A stretch of DNA of 64,000 bases, from assembly GCA_036389485.1 (NCBI GenBank), contig DASVPR010000026.1:1-64000 (forward strand), read 5' to 3'. The translations under genes and the position numbers were made by a program. The DNA is from CADCVT01 sp036389485 (GTDB taxonomy: Bacteria > Actinomycetota > Thermoleophilia > Solirubrobacterales > Solirubrobacteraceae). Positions 1 through 9,965 of this stretch are shown in pieces (the first letter of the stretch is position 1; each line of letters begins with the position of its first letter). The notes under the pieces are model-generated. The model was not told where the DNA came from. It did not search any database and saw only the letters and a program-made list of their open reading frames with translations.

Positions 1-101
1 TGAAGCACATCGATCTGTCGCGAAACGGGGACGAGGCACCCCAGATCACGTACTCGCCGGTGACGATCACCCGCTGGCAGCCCGAAGAGAGGAAGTACTA
101 G
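1..101 (+). CDS. sdhA: Succinate dehydrogenase flavoprotein subunit, C-terminal end (partial)
   Basis: Only the last 32 codons are present; the frame starts at base 3 and stops with TAG at 99-101. The residues end in VTITRWQPEERKY, a C-terminal tail typical of actinobacterial SdhA as I know it. The next gene, sdhB, starts five bases later, so the two are surely co-transcribed. SdhA carries covalent FAD and oxidises succinate to fumarate in the TCA cycle. The assignment rests on the tail and on the sdhB neighbour. Confidence 0.85.
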   Translation, partial: KHIDLSRNGDEAPQITYSPVTITRWQPEERKY

Positions 102-106
102 CGCCC

Positions 107-1225
107 ATGGCCGAGTTCACCCTGAGGCTTCGCCGCTACGACCCCGAGTCGGGCGAGGCGCCGTACTGGGAGGAGCACACGGTCGACCTCGAGCCGCACC
201 GCTCGGTGCTCGAGGCGATCCTCCAGGCCAAGGCGCGCTTCGACGGCTCGATCGGGATCCGCTGCTCCTGCCGCGCCGCGATCTGCGGCTCCTGCGGCGT
301 GCGCATCAACGGCAATCCCGGCCTCGCCTGCAACACCCACCTCGACAAGGCCAAGCGCAACTCGAAGGACGGCGTCATCGAGGTCGAGCCGATGGGCAAC
401 ATGCCCGTCATCAAGGACCTCGTCGTCGACATGGACGCGGTCCACTGGAAGAAGATCCAGCGCGTCACGCCGTGGCTCATCAACAAGGAGCCGATCCCCG
501 AGCGCGAGTACATCGCCCCGCACGAGTCGATGGTCGACATCACGCAGTCGATGGCGTGCATCCAGTGCGGCGCGTGCGTTTCGTCGTGCCTGTCGCTGGA
601 GATCGACCCGCTCTTCGTCGGCCCGGCCGCGCTCGCGAAGGCGTACCGCTTCGTCGGCGACCCGCGCGACGCGCAGCAGTACGAGCGCCTGAAGGACCTC
701 GCCGAGGACCCGCACGGCATGTACGACTGCACGCACTGCTTCAGCTGCATCGAGGCGTGCCCCAAGGGCGTCGCCCCGATGAACCAGATCATGCGGCTGC
801 GGCGCGTCGCGGGCGACCACGACATCGTCGACCGCAACAACGGCCACCGGCACGAGAAGGCGTTCGTCTCGCTCATCAAGGGCTACGGCCTGCTGCACGA
901 GGCCGAGCTGCTGCCGCGCTCCTACGGCGGCGACTCGTGGTTCGGCAAGTTCCACCCCGCCGCTGGGCAGGAGCTGCTCGACTCCTTCCCCGTCGTCGTC
1001 AAGGGACTGTTGCGGCGCAAGATGAACCCGAAGATCGCGCTCTTCGGGCACAAGCTGCCGAAGGACGCGCTCTCCGAGGTGCAGCGCATCTACGACACGG
1101 TCGAGGAGCGCCCCGCGCGCGACGAGCTGAACCTCTACATCACTGGCTACGACGAGGAGACCGACCAGCAGGCTCCGGAGCAGGGCCAGCCCGGCAAGGA
1201 ACCCGAGGAGTCCCCCGCCCGATGA
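107..1225 (+). CDS. sdhB: Succinate dehydrogenase/fumarate reductase iron-sulfur subunit
   Basis: 372 aa. It relays electrons from the FAD of SdhA to quinone. The N-terminal plant-type ferredoxin domain shows the 2Fe-2S ligands C53, C55, C60, C63 (CSCRAAICGSC) and C75. The C-terminal domain has two clusters of cysteines, C151/C154/C157/C161 and C208/C211/C214/C218. The protein is longer than the usual 230-260 aa because of an extra stretch of about 130 residues after the last cysteine, ending in a charged Gln/Glu/Pro tail. It starts with ATG five bases after sdhA, and its TGA overlaps the next gene in ATGA, so the three are translated as one unit. Confidence 0.96.
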   Translation: MAEFTLRLRRYDPESGEAPYWEEHTVDLEPHRSVLEAILQAKARFDGSIGIRCSCRAAICGSCGVRINGNPGLACNTHLDKAKRNSKDGVIEVEPMGNMPVIKDLVVDMDAVHWKKIQRVTPWLINKEPIPEREYIAPHESMVDITQSMACIQCGACVSSCLSLEIDPLFVGPAALAKAYRFVGDPRDAQQYERLKDLAEDPHGMYDCTHCFSCIEACPKGVAPMNQIMRLRRVAGDHDIVDRNNGHRHEKAFVSLIKGYGLLHEAELLPRSYGGDSWFGKFHPAAGQELLDSFPVVVKGLLRRKMNPKIALFGHKLPKDALSEVQRIYDTVEERPARDELNLYITGYDEETDQQAPEQGQPGKEPEESPAR

Positions 1226-2142
1226 CCAAGGTCGCCTACTGGCCCGGCTGCGTCAGCCGCGGTTTCACGCCCGAGCTGCACGGCTCGATGGAGAAGGTCG
1301 CGCCGCTGCTCGACATCGAGCTCGTGCCGATCGACCGGGCGTCGTGCTGCGGCGCGGGCGTCATCGCGGAGCACTCGCAGGAGCTGGCCGACACGCTGAA
1401 CGCGCGCACGTTCGCGCTCGCGCAGCAGACCGGCAACCCGACGATGATGAACATCTGCTCGACGTGCCAGGGCTCGCAGACCGAGTGCCAGGAGCGCCTC
1501 GACGCGAACGCCGAGTACCGCGAGCGGATCAACGCGACCCTGCAGCCCGACGGCCTTCGCTACGAGAAGGGCGAGGTGACGAACAAGAACCTGCTCTGGC
1601 TGCTCGTCGAGGACATGGGGCTGGACGAGCTGCGCTCGCGGGTGAAGCGACCGCTGAAGGACCTGCGCGTCGGCCCGTTCTACGGCTGCTACATCATCCG
1701 GCCGACCGACCGGCTCGGCATCGACGAGGAGCACCCGCGCGACCGGTACCTGCACATGCTCATCGACGCGCTCGGCGGCACCGTCATCGAGTACGCCGGC
1801 CAGCACAAGTGCTGCGGGTTCCCGATCATCACGATGAACAAGGACGCGTCGTTGAAGCAGGCGGCGCGGCACCTGGGCGACGCGATCGACGCGCACGCCG
1901 ACTGCCTCGTGACGCCGTGCCCGCTGTGCCACCTCAACCTCGACCTCCAGCAGCCGCTGGCCGAGCGCTACGGCGGCCGCGACCTCGGCCTGCCGGTCCT
2001 TCACCTGCCGCAGCTGCTCGGCCTCGCGCTGGGGCTGGAGCCCGACGAGCTCGGGCTCGCGCGCCACGTGGTGAAGCCGACCACGGTGATCGACTGGACG
2101 CAGTCGGTCGTCGCGGGCGTCGGCGACGGTCGCGGCTGGTAG
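1222..2142 (+). CDS. CCG-domain (heterodisulfide reductase B / SdhE-type) subunit of the succinate dehydrogenase complex
   Basis: 306 aa. There are two cysteine-rich CCG (DUF224) domains. The first is C10-X31-C42C43-X35-C79-XX-C82, the second C156-X40-C197C198-X34-C233-XX-C236. Such double domains bind an unusual 4Fe-4S cluster in HdrB. They also occur in the SdhE/MfrE subunit of type-E succinate dehydrogenases and methylmenaquinol:fumarate reductases, which lack the usual heme-b anchor. No membrane helix is seen in the sequence, so attachment would be peripheral. The start is the ATG that overlaps the sdhB stop (ATGA); longer upstream frames only shadow sdhB. The sdhA-sdhB-CCG order implies that it replaces SdhC/SdhD. 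The exact acceptor quinone is inference. Confidence 0.9.
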   Translation: MTKVAYWPGCVSRGFTPELHGSMEKVAPLLDIELVPIDRASCCGAGVIAEHSQELADTLNARTFALAQQTGNPTMMNICSTCQGSQTECQERLDANAEYRERINATLQPDGLRYEKGEVTNKNLLWLLVEDMGLDELRSRVKRPLKDLRVGPFYGCYIIRPTDRLGIDEEHPRDRYLHMLIDALGGTVIEYAGQHKCCGFPIITMNKDASLKQAARHLGDAIDAHADCLVTPCPLCHLNLDLQQPLAERYGGRDLGLPVLHLPQLLGLALGLEPDELGLARHVVKPTTVIDWTQSVVAGVGDGRGW

Positions 2143-2217
2143 GTGAGGCACGTCACATACGGCGCTCGACCGGCGCGCTGAGGTTGTCTCGCGGGCAACA
2201 CTTCCCCCTGCAACGCC

Positions 2218-3798
2218 ATGACCGTCGACGCCTCAGCAGCTGGCAGGGTCGCGCCGCTCGTCGAGCGGGCGCCGGCGCTCGACGCCGAGGGCGCGGCGCT
2301 CGCCCGCCGCACCTCGCGGCGCACGACGACCGCCGCGATGATCGCGAACGGCATCGGCGTGATCGACGTCTTCCTGCTGCTGTTCCTCGTCCTCCCCTCG
2401 CCCCCGGCGCCCCCGGGCGAGCCGGAGCTCGCGCGCAATCTCGTCGCCGGCGTCGCGTTCGTCGTCCTGTCGTTCGTCGTGGGGAAGCTGTGGGGCGACC
2501 GGCTGGTCCGCCCCATGGTGGCGTGGCTCGTGGAGGGGCGCGTCCCGTCCGAGCGCGAGCGCGAGGGCACGCTGCGGCTGCCGCTCGTGTGCGCCTCGAT
2601 CGACGCGTCGTTCTGGGCCGTCGCCGCGGTGCTGTTCGGCCTGCTCAACGCCCACGTCTCGGTTGACTGGGCGTGGCACGTCGGCTCGACCATCCTGATG
2701 GGCGGGATCACGGTGACCGCGGTCAGCTACCTGATCTCCGAGCGGCTGTCGCGCGGCGTCATCGCGCGGGCGCTCGCGTTCGGCCCGCCGTCGCGGCCGT
2801 TCGGGCCCAGCGTCAAGGGCCGGCTGACGCTGGCGTGGCTGATGGCGACCGGCGTGCCGCTGATCGGCCTCGTGATCGTCGGCTGCGTCGGGCTGTTCGA
2901 CGAGACCGCCGACATGGACAAAGTCGCGCGGAGCGTCATCGTCCTCGCGTTCGGCGCGTTCCTCATCGGCCTGGTGGCGACGCTGCTGGTGGCGAAGTCG
3001 GTGGCCGAGCCGCTGCGGTCGATGCGCAGCGCGCTGCGGCGCATCGAGGAGGGCGACCTCGACGCGACGGTCCGCGTCGACGACGGCAGCGAGGTCGGGC
3101 TCGTGCAGAGCGGCTTCAACCAGATGGTCGACGGGCTGCGCGAGCGCGAGCAGATCCGCGAGCTGTTCGGACGGCATGTCGGCGAGGACGTGGCGCGCGT
3201 CGCGCTCGACGGCGGGACGCGCCTGGGCGGCGAGGTCCGCGAGATCGCCGCGCTGTTCGTCGACCTCGTGGGCTCGACCCGGCTGGCCGCGGAGCGCCCG
3301 CCCCAGGAGGTCGTCGCGCTGCTGAACCGCTTCTTCGCGATCGTGGTCGACGTGGTCGGCTCGCACGGCGGCTGGGTCAACAAGTTCGAGGGCGACGCCG
3401 CGCTCGTGGTCTTCGGCGCGCCGATCGCCGACGACGCGTGCGCGACGTCCGCGCTGTGCGCCGCCCGCGACCTCGACGCGCGGCTGCGCTCCGAGCTGCC
3501 GGAGTTCGGCGTCGGGATCGGGGTCTCGGCGGGCCCGGCGCTCGCCGGCAACGTCGGCGCCGAGCACCGGCTGGAGTACACAGTCATCGGCGACCCGGTC
3601 AACGAGGCCGCGCGGCTGTGCGACCTGGCGAAGCGGCGCGAGGCGCGCGTCGTCGCGTCGGAGGCGATCGTCGAGCGCGCCCGCAAAGGCGAGGCGGCGC
3701 GGTGGCTCGGCGACGGCGAGGTCGTCCTGCGCGGCAGGACGACCCCGACCAAGCTGGCCGTGCCCGCCAGCTGGGCCGCCGACCCCGCGGCGCTGTAG
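2218..3798 (+). CDS. Membrane-bound class III adenylate/guanylate cyclase with HAMP domain
   Basis: 526 aa. Hydrophobic segments lie near residues 45-60, 75-90, 130-145, 157-173, 205-225 and 238-260. A HAMP linker follows (about 258-310), then a class III nucleotidyl cyclase domain (about 340-500). The two metal-binding aspartates of the family are visible as D349 in FVDLVGST and D393 in FEGDAAL. It therefore should make cAMP (or cGMP) from NTP on the cytoplasmic side in response to a membrane signal. It stands alone between the sdh operon and an opposing regulator. Substrate choice between ATP and GTP cannot be read with certainty. The layout of six helices, HAMP and cyclase is common in high-GC actinobacteria. 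Confidence 0.92.
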   Translation: MTVDASAAGRVAPLVERAPALDAEGAALARRTSRRTTTAAMIANGIGVIDVFLLLFLVLPSPPAPPGEPELARNLVAGVAFVVLSFVVGKLWGDRLVRPMVAWLVEGRVPSEREREGTLRLPLVCASIDASFWAVAAVLFGLLNAHVSVDWAWHVGSTILMGGITVTAVSYLISERLSRGVIARALAFGPPSRPFGPSVKGRLTLAWLMATGVPLIGLVIVGCVGLFDETADMDKVARSVIVLAFGAFLIGLVATLLVAKSVAEPLRSMRSALRRIEEGDLDATVRVDDGSEVGLVQSGFNQMVDGLREREQIRELFGRHVGEDVARVALDGGTRLGGEVREIAALFVDLVGSTRLAAERPPQEVVALLNRFFAIVVDVVGSHGGWVNKFEGDAALVVFGAPIADDACATSALCAARDLDARLRSELPEFGVGIGVSAGPALAGNVGAEHRLEYTVIGDPVNEAARLCDLAKRREARVVASEAIVERARKGEAARWLGDGEVVLRGRTTPTKLAVPASWAADPAAL

Positions 3799-3844
3799 AC
3801 CGCGCCACCGGCCCGCGGGCGCCCCTCCCCTCTCCTCCGCGCGT

Positions 3845-4606
3845 CTAGCCCGCGGGCGCCAGCGCGAGCGGCTCGCCCGTCTCCAGCAGCGTCTTCAGCC
3901 CGCTGAGGATCTGCGGCCAGCCGCCCGAGACCTGCTGCGCCGCCGCCGCGCTCAGCCCCTCGTGGGTGACGCGCAGCCGGCACGCGTCGCCCTGCGGCTC
4001 GATCTCCCACGTGACGCGCGAGGGCGCCTGCTGGTCCATCTCCTCGTCCCAGTGGGCCGTGAAGCTCTGGACCAGCCGGCGCGGCGGGTCGACCTCGAGC
4101 ACCTCGCCGTCGACCCAGATCGTCTGCGGGTCGTGCGGCGCCGTCATCTCGAAGCGCGAGCCCGGCGTCCAGTTGGACGAGACCGGCGAGCCGAAGTAGT
4201 ACCGGCTCGTGTCCTCGCCGCTCGTGATCGCCTGCCACAGGCGCTCGGGGGTCGTGCGGATGTACAGCTCGTAGACGTGGGTGCCGTTGTCGGACACGGT
4301 CTCCTCCTCCAGGGCGGTCTTGAGGCCGATGAGCGCCTGCGACCAGCGCTCGGCGTACTTGTTCACCCACCGCTCCTGGATCTGCTGGAGCGGGATCGGG
4401 TTGAGGTGGTGGAGGCGCTCGCGGCCCGCCTTGCGGCTCGTGACCAGCCCGGCCGCCTCGAGCACCTTCAGGTGCTTCGCTACGCCGAACCGCGTCATCG
4501 GGAGCCGCGCCTCCAGCGCGCTGAGCGACTGCCCGTCGCTCTCGAACAGAGCGTCGAGCAGCGCCCGGCGGCTGGGGTCGGCAAGGGCCTTGAACACCTC
4601 ATCCAC
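3845..4606 (-). CDS. ArsR-type winged-helix regulator fused to an AHSA1/SRPBCC ligand-binding domain
   Basis: 253 aa from the GTG at 4606. The N-terminal ~90 residues are an ArsR HTH (VFKALADPSRRALLDALF, then the recognition helix around MTRFGVAKHLKVLEAAGLV). The C-terminal ~150 residues are an AHSA1-like START fold (ELYIRTTPERLWQAIT, then SFTAHWDEE). Fusions of this type pair a repressor with a hydrophobic-ligand cavity. A longer frame starts at GTG 4636, but the ArsR homology begins at the internal GTG 4606. The upstream GTG also lies within a perfect inverted repeat that looks like an operator, so I prefer the short form. The ligand is unknown. No metal-binding cysteine pair is seen. Confidence 0.85.
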   Translation of the reverse strand: MDEVFKALADPSRRALLDALFESDGQSLSALEARLPMTRFGVAKHLKVLEAAGLVTSRKAGRERLHHLNPIPLQQIQERWVNKYAERWSQALIGLKTALEEETVSDNGTHVYELYIRTTPERLWQAITSGEDTSRYYFGSPVSSNWTPGSRFEMTAPHDPQTIWVDGEVLEVDPPRRLVQSFTAHWDEEMDQQAPSRVTWEIEPQGDACRLRVTHEGLSAAAAQQVSGGWPQILSGLKTLLETGEPLALAPAG

Positions 4607-4618
4607 GCCCTGGAGAAT

Positions 4619-4638
4619 AGGTGACCGATTGGTCACCT
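4619..4638. promoter_or_regulatory. Perfect inverted repeat upstream of the ArsR-AHSA1 gene (candidate operator)
   Basis: Two 8-base arms, AGGTGACC and GGTCACCT, are separated by GATT. The element ends 13 bases upstream of the preferred GTG start at 4606 and covers the alternative GTG start at 4636. Repressors of the ArsR family usually bind such short dyads in their own promoter, so autoregulation is a reasonable inference. The secreted lysozyme-like gene ends at 4651, immediately beyond it. Confidence 0.6.
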
Positions 4639-4650
4639 GTCAAGGCGCGG

Positions 4651-5085
4651 CTACATCGTGGACCAGTGGCTGTACATCCCGCGCTTCCACATCCACATCG
4701 CGGCGAGCGCCGCCCACTTCGGGTGGTACGGCGAGTGCCGGCGATACGGCGTGGACTGCCAGGTGCGGGGCATGAACTGGTAGAGCCCGGCGGCGCCGGA
4801 GCTGGGGTTCGTCACGCGCCAGTTCAGGCGCGACTCGCGCTTGGCGATCGACAGCGCGAGGCTCGTGCTCTGGTTGTAGTGGCGCGAGGCGCGGTAGATG
4901 AAGCACCGCGCGATGCGGGCGCGCGCGTGCCTGCTCCAGCACGACGGCGTGCCGGCGTCGAACTCCGTGCACAGGCGGTTCGCGCACGGGTTGGACGGAC
5001 TTCGGTGCGACAGCGCCGAGGCGGAAGCAGGAACGGCGAGGACCAGCAGCGCCGCCACGGCGAGCGCGGACAGGATGGACCGCAT
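4651..5085 (-). CDS. Secreted lysozyme-like (transglycosylase SLT-fold) small protein
   Basis: 144 aa. It has a clear signal peptide (MRSILSALAVAALLVLAVPASA) and a mature part with LALSIAKRESRLNWRVTNP followed by GAAGLYQFMPRTWQSTPY. This is the usual pattern of a soluble lytic transglycosylase/lysozyme fold: catalytic Glu in a KRES context, then the GLYQF(M)P segment. Four cysteines in the first third could form disulfides. Likely role: cleavage of peptidoglycan outside the membrane, as in Rpf-like or transglycosylase proteins. It runs in the same direction as the ArsR-AHSA1 gene but is separated by the operator-like repeat. Substrate specificity is not readable. Confidence 0.75.
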   Translation of the reverse strand: MRSILSALAVAALLVLAVPASASALSHRSPSNPCANRLCTEFDAGTPSCWSRHARARIARCFIYRASRHYNQSTSLALSIAKRESRLNWRVTNPSSGAAGLYQFMPRTWQSTPYRRHSPYHPKWAALAAMWMWKRGMYSHWSTM

Positions 5086-5229
5086 GAGGGAGAGACCTCC
5101 GATGTGATGTCGGGTGCAGCACGCGCGGCGAGGCCGCAGCCCGCAGAGGCCGCGCGTCGAGGGCCCGACGGTAGAACGGGTGTTCGCTCATCCGTGTGTC
5201 GTGGGTCACAGCCTGGTTAGGGTCGGCAC

Positions 5230-5703
5230 ATGAACGACCTCGACTGGCAACGCGGGCTGCTGCGCACCGCGCTCGAGGGATTCGTCGACGAGGAGATCGA
5301 GGCCGCGCACTACGCGATGCGTCATCGCGGGTGGGAGGACAGCTGGCGCAAGGGCCCGGAGTGGATCAAGCGGCACTTCTTCGCGAGCGACCACCCGAAG
5401 GACCACACCGGCACCTTCAACGTCGTCGTGGTCACGCCGTCGCGGGTCATGGTGTTCAACGCGAAGCCCAAGGCGCCGCTGCTGAAGGTCCGGCGCAAGA
5501 TCGCCGAGTGGCCGCGGGGCGGCGTGCGGGTGGTCTGGAAGGGCAGGACCGCGGTGTCGCACTACAACAGCGGCAACTCACGGTCGGACCACAGGATCAT
5601 CCGCGCGACGTTCACCTGGGACGGCGAGGAGGAGCCGTTCATCCTCGACTTCCCGACGGGGCCCTTGAGCAACGAGGTGCTCCTCGCGATCCGCGACCGC
5701 TGA
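5230..5703 (+). CDS. Conserved-looking hypothetical protein (157 aa)
   Basis: I do not recognise the family. The protein is soluble, with no signal peptide. It starts MNDLDWQRGLLRTALEGFVD and has a middle of alternating beta-like strands (GTFNVVVVTPSRVMVFNA and RIIRATFTWDGEEEPFILDF). That pattern could be a PH-like or lipocalin-like barrel, but this is only a secondary-structure impression. Third-position GC is as high as in its neighbours, so the frame looks real. It is transcribed away from the lysozyme-like gene across a 144-base gap. It ends 80 bases before the next small gene on the same strand. Confidence 0.7.
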   Translation: MNDLDWQRGLLRTALEGFVDEEIEAAHYAMRHRGWEDSWRKGPEWIKRHFFASDHPKDHTGTFNVVVVTPSRVMVFNAKPKAPLLKVRRKIAEWPRGGVRVVWKGRTAVSHYNSGNSRSDHRIIRATFTWDGEEEPFILDFPTGPLSNEVLLAIRDR

Positions 5704-5731
5704 TCTGCTGGGGGTGGCCGGACGAAGGAAA

Positions 5732-5745
5732 GGGGGACATCCCCC
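5732..5745. repeat. Short palindrome GGGGGA-CA-TCCCCC
   Basis: Six-base arms separated by two bases lie immediately in front of an ATG (5746). It resembles the GGGGACTGTCCCC palindromes found near 21.2 kb, 33.1 kb and 52.9 kb but has CA instead of the CTG centre. It could be a diverged copy of that repeat, a terminator of the gene ending at 5703, or chance. Confidence 0.35.
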
Positions 5746-5781
5746 ATGCCATCTCGCGCGGCGGGGTGCAGAGTGGCACCC

Positions 5782-6015
5782 ATGCAGAACCCCAGCCCCC
5801 ACACCGAGACCCAGACCGCGCTCGACGCGCTGCGTCACCTGGAGGTCCTCCAGGAGGAGCGGGCGCTGGCGCACCTCACCGGCCTCATCCACGACGCCGA
5901 CTACGTCGCCGACCTCGACGACGACATCGCCGCCTCGACGCACGCCTACGTCGGCCTCGCGGTCACCGAGATCGCGACGCTCCGCGGCGAGCTCTTCGGC
6001 CCGAACTTCGGCTAG
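5782..6015 (+). CDS. Small acidic hypothetical protein (77 aa)
   Basis: I do not recognise the family. The protein begins MQNPSPHTETQTALDALRHL and is acidic and helix-prone (VADLDDDIAASTHAYVGLAV). An in-frame ATG at 5746 would add 12 residues. It follows directly after a gggggacatccccc hairpin that would sequester the initiation site, so the ATG at 5782 is preferred with moderate confidence. Its TAG stop shares the tetranucleotide CTAG (6012-6015) with the stop of the opposing asd gene. Confidence 0.55.
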   Translation: MQNPSPHTETQTALDALRHLEVLQEERALAHLTGLIHDADYVADLDDDIAASTHAYVGLAVTEIATLRGELFGPNFG

Positions 6016-7057
6016 GTCGCGGCGCCGACGCGCGCGCGGATCAACCCGCGCTCGTGGAGGCGCTCGGCGATCTGGACCGTGTTGAGGGCGGCGCCCTTCA
6101 GCAGGTTGTCGCCGACGACGAAGAGGTTGAGGGCCTTCGGGTCGGCGAGGTCGCGGCGGACGCGGCCTACGGCGACCTCGTCGCGGCCGGCGAACTCGAG
6201 CGGGGTCGGGGCCTCTGTCACGACGAGGTTCGGGAAGGCGCGCAGGGCGTCGAGCGCCGCGTCGAGGTCGACCTCGCGCGAGAAGCCGGCGCGGCACGCG
6301 ACCGCGTGGCCGACCATCACCGGGACGCGGACGCACGTCGGCGACACCGCGAGGCCGGGGATCCCGAGGATCTTCCGCGACTCGTTCTGGAGCTTGATCT
6401 CCTCGTCGGTGTAGCCGGCGTCGCCGAGCGTGCCGAGCATCGGGACGACGTTGAACGCGAGCGTGTCGGCGTGGACGCTCGACTCCACCTTCCGCCGCGC
6501 GGCGTCCCCGTTGCGGACGAGCATCTCGACGTCGGCGCCGACGGGCTCGACCTGCGCGGCCAGCTCGTCGATCCCCTTCTGCCCCGCCCCGCCGGCCGCC
6601 TGGTACGAGGTCGCCACCAGCGACGTCAGCCCGAACGCGTCGTGCAGTGCCTTCAGCGGCAGCATCGCGACCATCGTGGTGCAGTTCGGGTTGGCGACGA
6701 GGCCGCTGTGCGCATCCAAGGCCTCCGGGTTCACCTCGGAGACGACGAGCGGCACGTCGTCGTGCATGCGCCACGCGCTCGAGTTGTCAACGACGACCGC
6801 CCCCGCCGCGACGAACCGCGGCGCCCACTCGCGCGACGTCGAGCCGCCCGCGCTGAGCAGCGCGAGGTCGAAGCCCTCGATCGTGTCGTCGCGCATGACG
6901 CGCACCGGGGCGTCGGCCAGGTCGAGCTGCCGCCCCTCGCTCCGCTCCGTCGCGAACGGGACCACCTCGGAGACCGGGAGGGAGCTGCGGCGGAGGACCT
7001 CCAGCATCAGGGTCCCCACGGCGCCCGTGGCCCCGCAGACCGCAACGCGGTAGCCGC

Positions 7058-7061
<4 letters not shown>
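6012..7061 (-). CDS. asd: Aspartate-semialdehyde dehydrogenase
   Basis: 349 aa. NADPH-dependent reduction of aspartyl phosphate to aspartate semialdehyde, the second step of the lysine/threonine/methionine and diaminopimelate pathway. Visible are the N-terminal nucleotide-binding loop AVCGATGAVGTLML, the catalytic cysteine in VANPNCTTMVAML, the YQAAGGAGQKGI segment, and the histidine in VMVGHAVACRAGF. The start is the ATG at 7061, which overlaps the lysC stop as ATGA, so the two are translationally coupled. The stop codon is shared through CTAG with the small gene on the other strand. Length and motifs are normal for the bacterial family. Confidence 0.97.
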
Positions 7062-8327
<1,266 letters not shown>

Positions 8328-8329
<2 letters not shown>

Positions 8330-9515
8330 GGTCGAGCAGGATAGGCGCCGCCTCCGGCGGCTGCTGGCCGCGGCGGGGGTCCTGATGGCGGTCGCGGCGG
8401 CCGTGCTGCTCGCGGTCGATCCGTTCGCCGAGGAGGGCGGATCCGGCGACGTCCCACGCGGCGGATCGCGCTTCCAGGAGAGCAAGCAGCAGCGCTCGCT
8501 GCTCGACGCGCTCGCGCCGGTCGTCGGCACGAAGGCGGCGAGCGAGGAGCTGCCGGTCGAGCAGGCGGTCGCGCAGCTGTTCGCGGTCGGGTTCGAGGGA
8601 CAGTCCCCGCCCGACGCGCTGATCGATCGCATGCGCGAGCGCGCGTGGGGTTTCGTCGTCGTCGGCGCGCCGAACTACGGCTCGCCGTCGCAGCTGCGCG
8701 ACGCGGTGGACGCGGTGGAGCGCGCAGCCAAGCGGGGGAGGCAATCCGCGCCGCTGTTCGCGGCCGACCCCGACGCCCTCGGGCGCCTCGGGCCGCCGCC
8801 CGCGCCCGACATCGGCCTCGACGGCACGCCGCAGGAGGCGCGGGCCGAGGCCCTCGACGCCGCGCGGCGGATCCGCGAGGCGCACGTCCGCATGGTGCTC
8901 GGCCCGAGCGCGGACCTTGCCGTCGGCGGCGGCCCCGCTGAGGCGCGCGCCTTCAGCGACTCGCCCGGCGAGGCGTCGCGGTTCGTCGAGGCCGCGGTGA
9001 GCGGGTGGCGCGAGGCGTCGGTGGCGGTCGCGCCCGGGCGCTTCCCCGGCGAGGGCGGCGCGTCGCAGGACCCGCTGCTCGGCGCCGCGACCGTCGGCCT
9101 GTCGCTCGACGAGCTGTCGGCGCGTGACGTCGAGCCGTTCCGCGCGGCGGTGCGCGCCGGCGCGGACGCGATCCAGATGAGCGCCGCGCTCTACGTCGCG
9201 TGGGACGGCGTCACGCCGGCCACGCTGCTGCCCGACGCGATCCGCTACCTGCGCTCGTCCACCGGCTTCGACGGCGCGGTCGTCTCGGCGGACCTCGTCG
9301 CGGCGACGGGCGCGACCGGCGGCGGGGTCGCGCGCGCGGCGGTCGAGGCGTTCAAGGCGGGGTGCGACGTCCTCGTGATCGCGGGCGGGCGCGCCGAGCA
9401 GCAGGCCGCCTACACCGCCGTGCTCACGGCGGTCAAGCGCGGCGAGATCCCGCGCGAGCGGCTGCTCGAGGCGCTGCGCCGCGTCGAGAGGCTCAAGCGT
9501 GCCGCGACGGTCTGA
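8328..9515 (+). CDS. Membrane-anchored GH3-type (beta-N-acetylhexosaminidase-like) protein with degenerate catalytic motifs
   Basis: 395 aa from the ATG at 8328. An N-terminal membrane anchor (LLAAAGVLMAVAAAVLLAVD) is followed by a GH3 N-terminal TIM-barrel pattern (VEQAVAQLFAVGFEG, then AWGFVVVG, FDGAVVSADL, FKAGCDVLVIAGG). In active NagZ-like enzymes a KHFPGHG motif and a TDDL/SDDL nucleophile are expected. Here the matching parts read PGRFPGEGGASQDP and SADL, so the catalytic set looks altered. It may be a binding or regulatory paralogue. An active enzyme is not excluded. Its ATG lies inside the start codon region of lysC and no ribosome site is visible, so initiation may be leaderless. 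Confidence 0.7.
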
Positions 9516-9518
9516 CGA

Positions 9519-9965
9519 TCAGGGCGCAGGCGGTGAGGATCCCGCGCAGGCGGCGCTGATCGCGGCGGCGACGCGCGCGGCCTCCTCCTCGGACGCGTAC
9601 TTCGTGCGCGGCCAGAAGAACCCGCGCAGGCCGTCCTTGCGGTTGCGCGGCACGACGTGGACGTGCAGGTGCGGCACCGACTGGCTGACGACGTTGTTGG
9701 TCGCGGTGAAGACGCCTTGTGACCCCATCGCGTCGCGCACCGCGACCGCGAGGCGCTTCGTCGCCCGCGCGAGGCCGGCCTCGAGTCCCTCCGGCAGGTC
9801 CCACAGCGTCTCGTGGTGCGCCTTCGGGACGAGCAGCGCGTGGCCGGGGAAGAGCGGGCGGACGTCGAGGAACGCGAGGAAGTCGTCGTCGTCGAGGACC
9901 ACATGCGCCGGCGTCTCGCCCACGACGATCTGGCAGAAGACGCAGCGGGCGGCGCCCGCCGTCAC
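9519..9965 (-). CDS. HIT-family nucleotide hydrolase/transferase
   Basis: 148 aa. The histidine-triad signature PHLHVHVVPR is present. The N-terminal CVFCQIVVGETPAHVVLDD carries the two cysteines found in many zinc-binding HIT proteins. HIT proteins hydrolyse AMP-lysine, AMP-NH2 or dinucleoside polyphosphates; the true substrate is unknown. The start is GTG 9965, overlapping the recR stop (GTGA), so it closes the dnaX-ybaB-recR operon. A longer frame upstream is only an antisense-free shadow of recR. The convergent GH3-like gene ends three bases away, with no terminator visible between them. Confidence 0.93.
   Translation of the reverse strand: MTAGAARCVFCQIVVGETPAHVVLDDDDFLAFLDVRPLFPGHALLVPKAHHETLWDLPEGLEAGLARATKRLAVAVRDAMGSQGVFTATNNVVSQSVPHLHVHVVPRNRKDGLRGFFWPRTKYASEEEAARVAAAISAACAGSSPPAP

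Noticed and set aside
3799..3858. Direct repeat of CCCGCGGGCGCC as a terminator
   Set aside because: The second copy is the coding end of the ArsR-AHSA1 gene, and no stable single hairpin with flanking T-tract forms.
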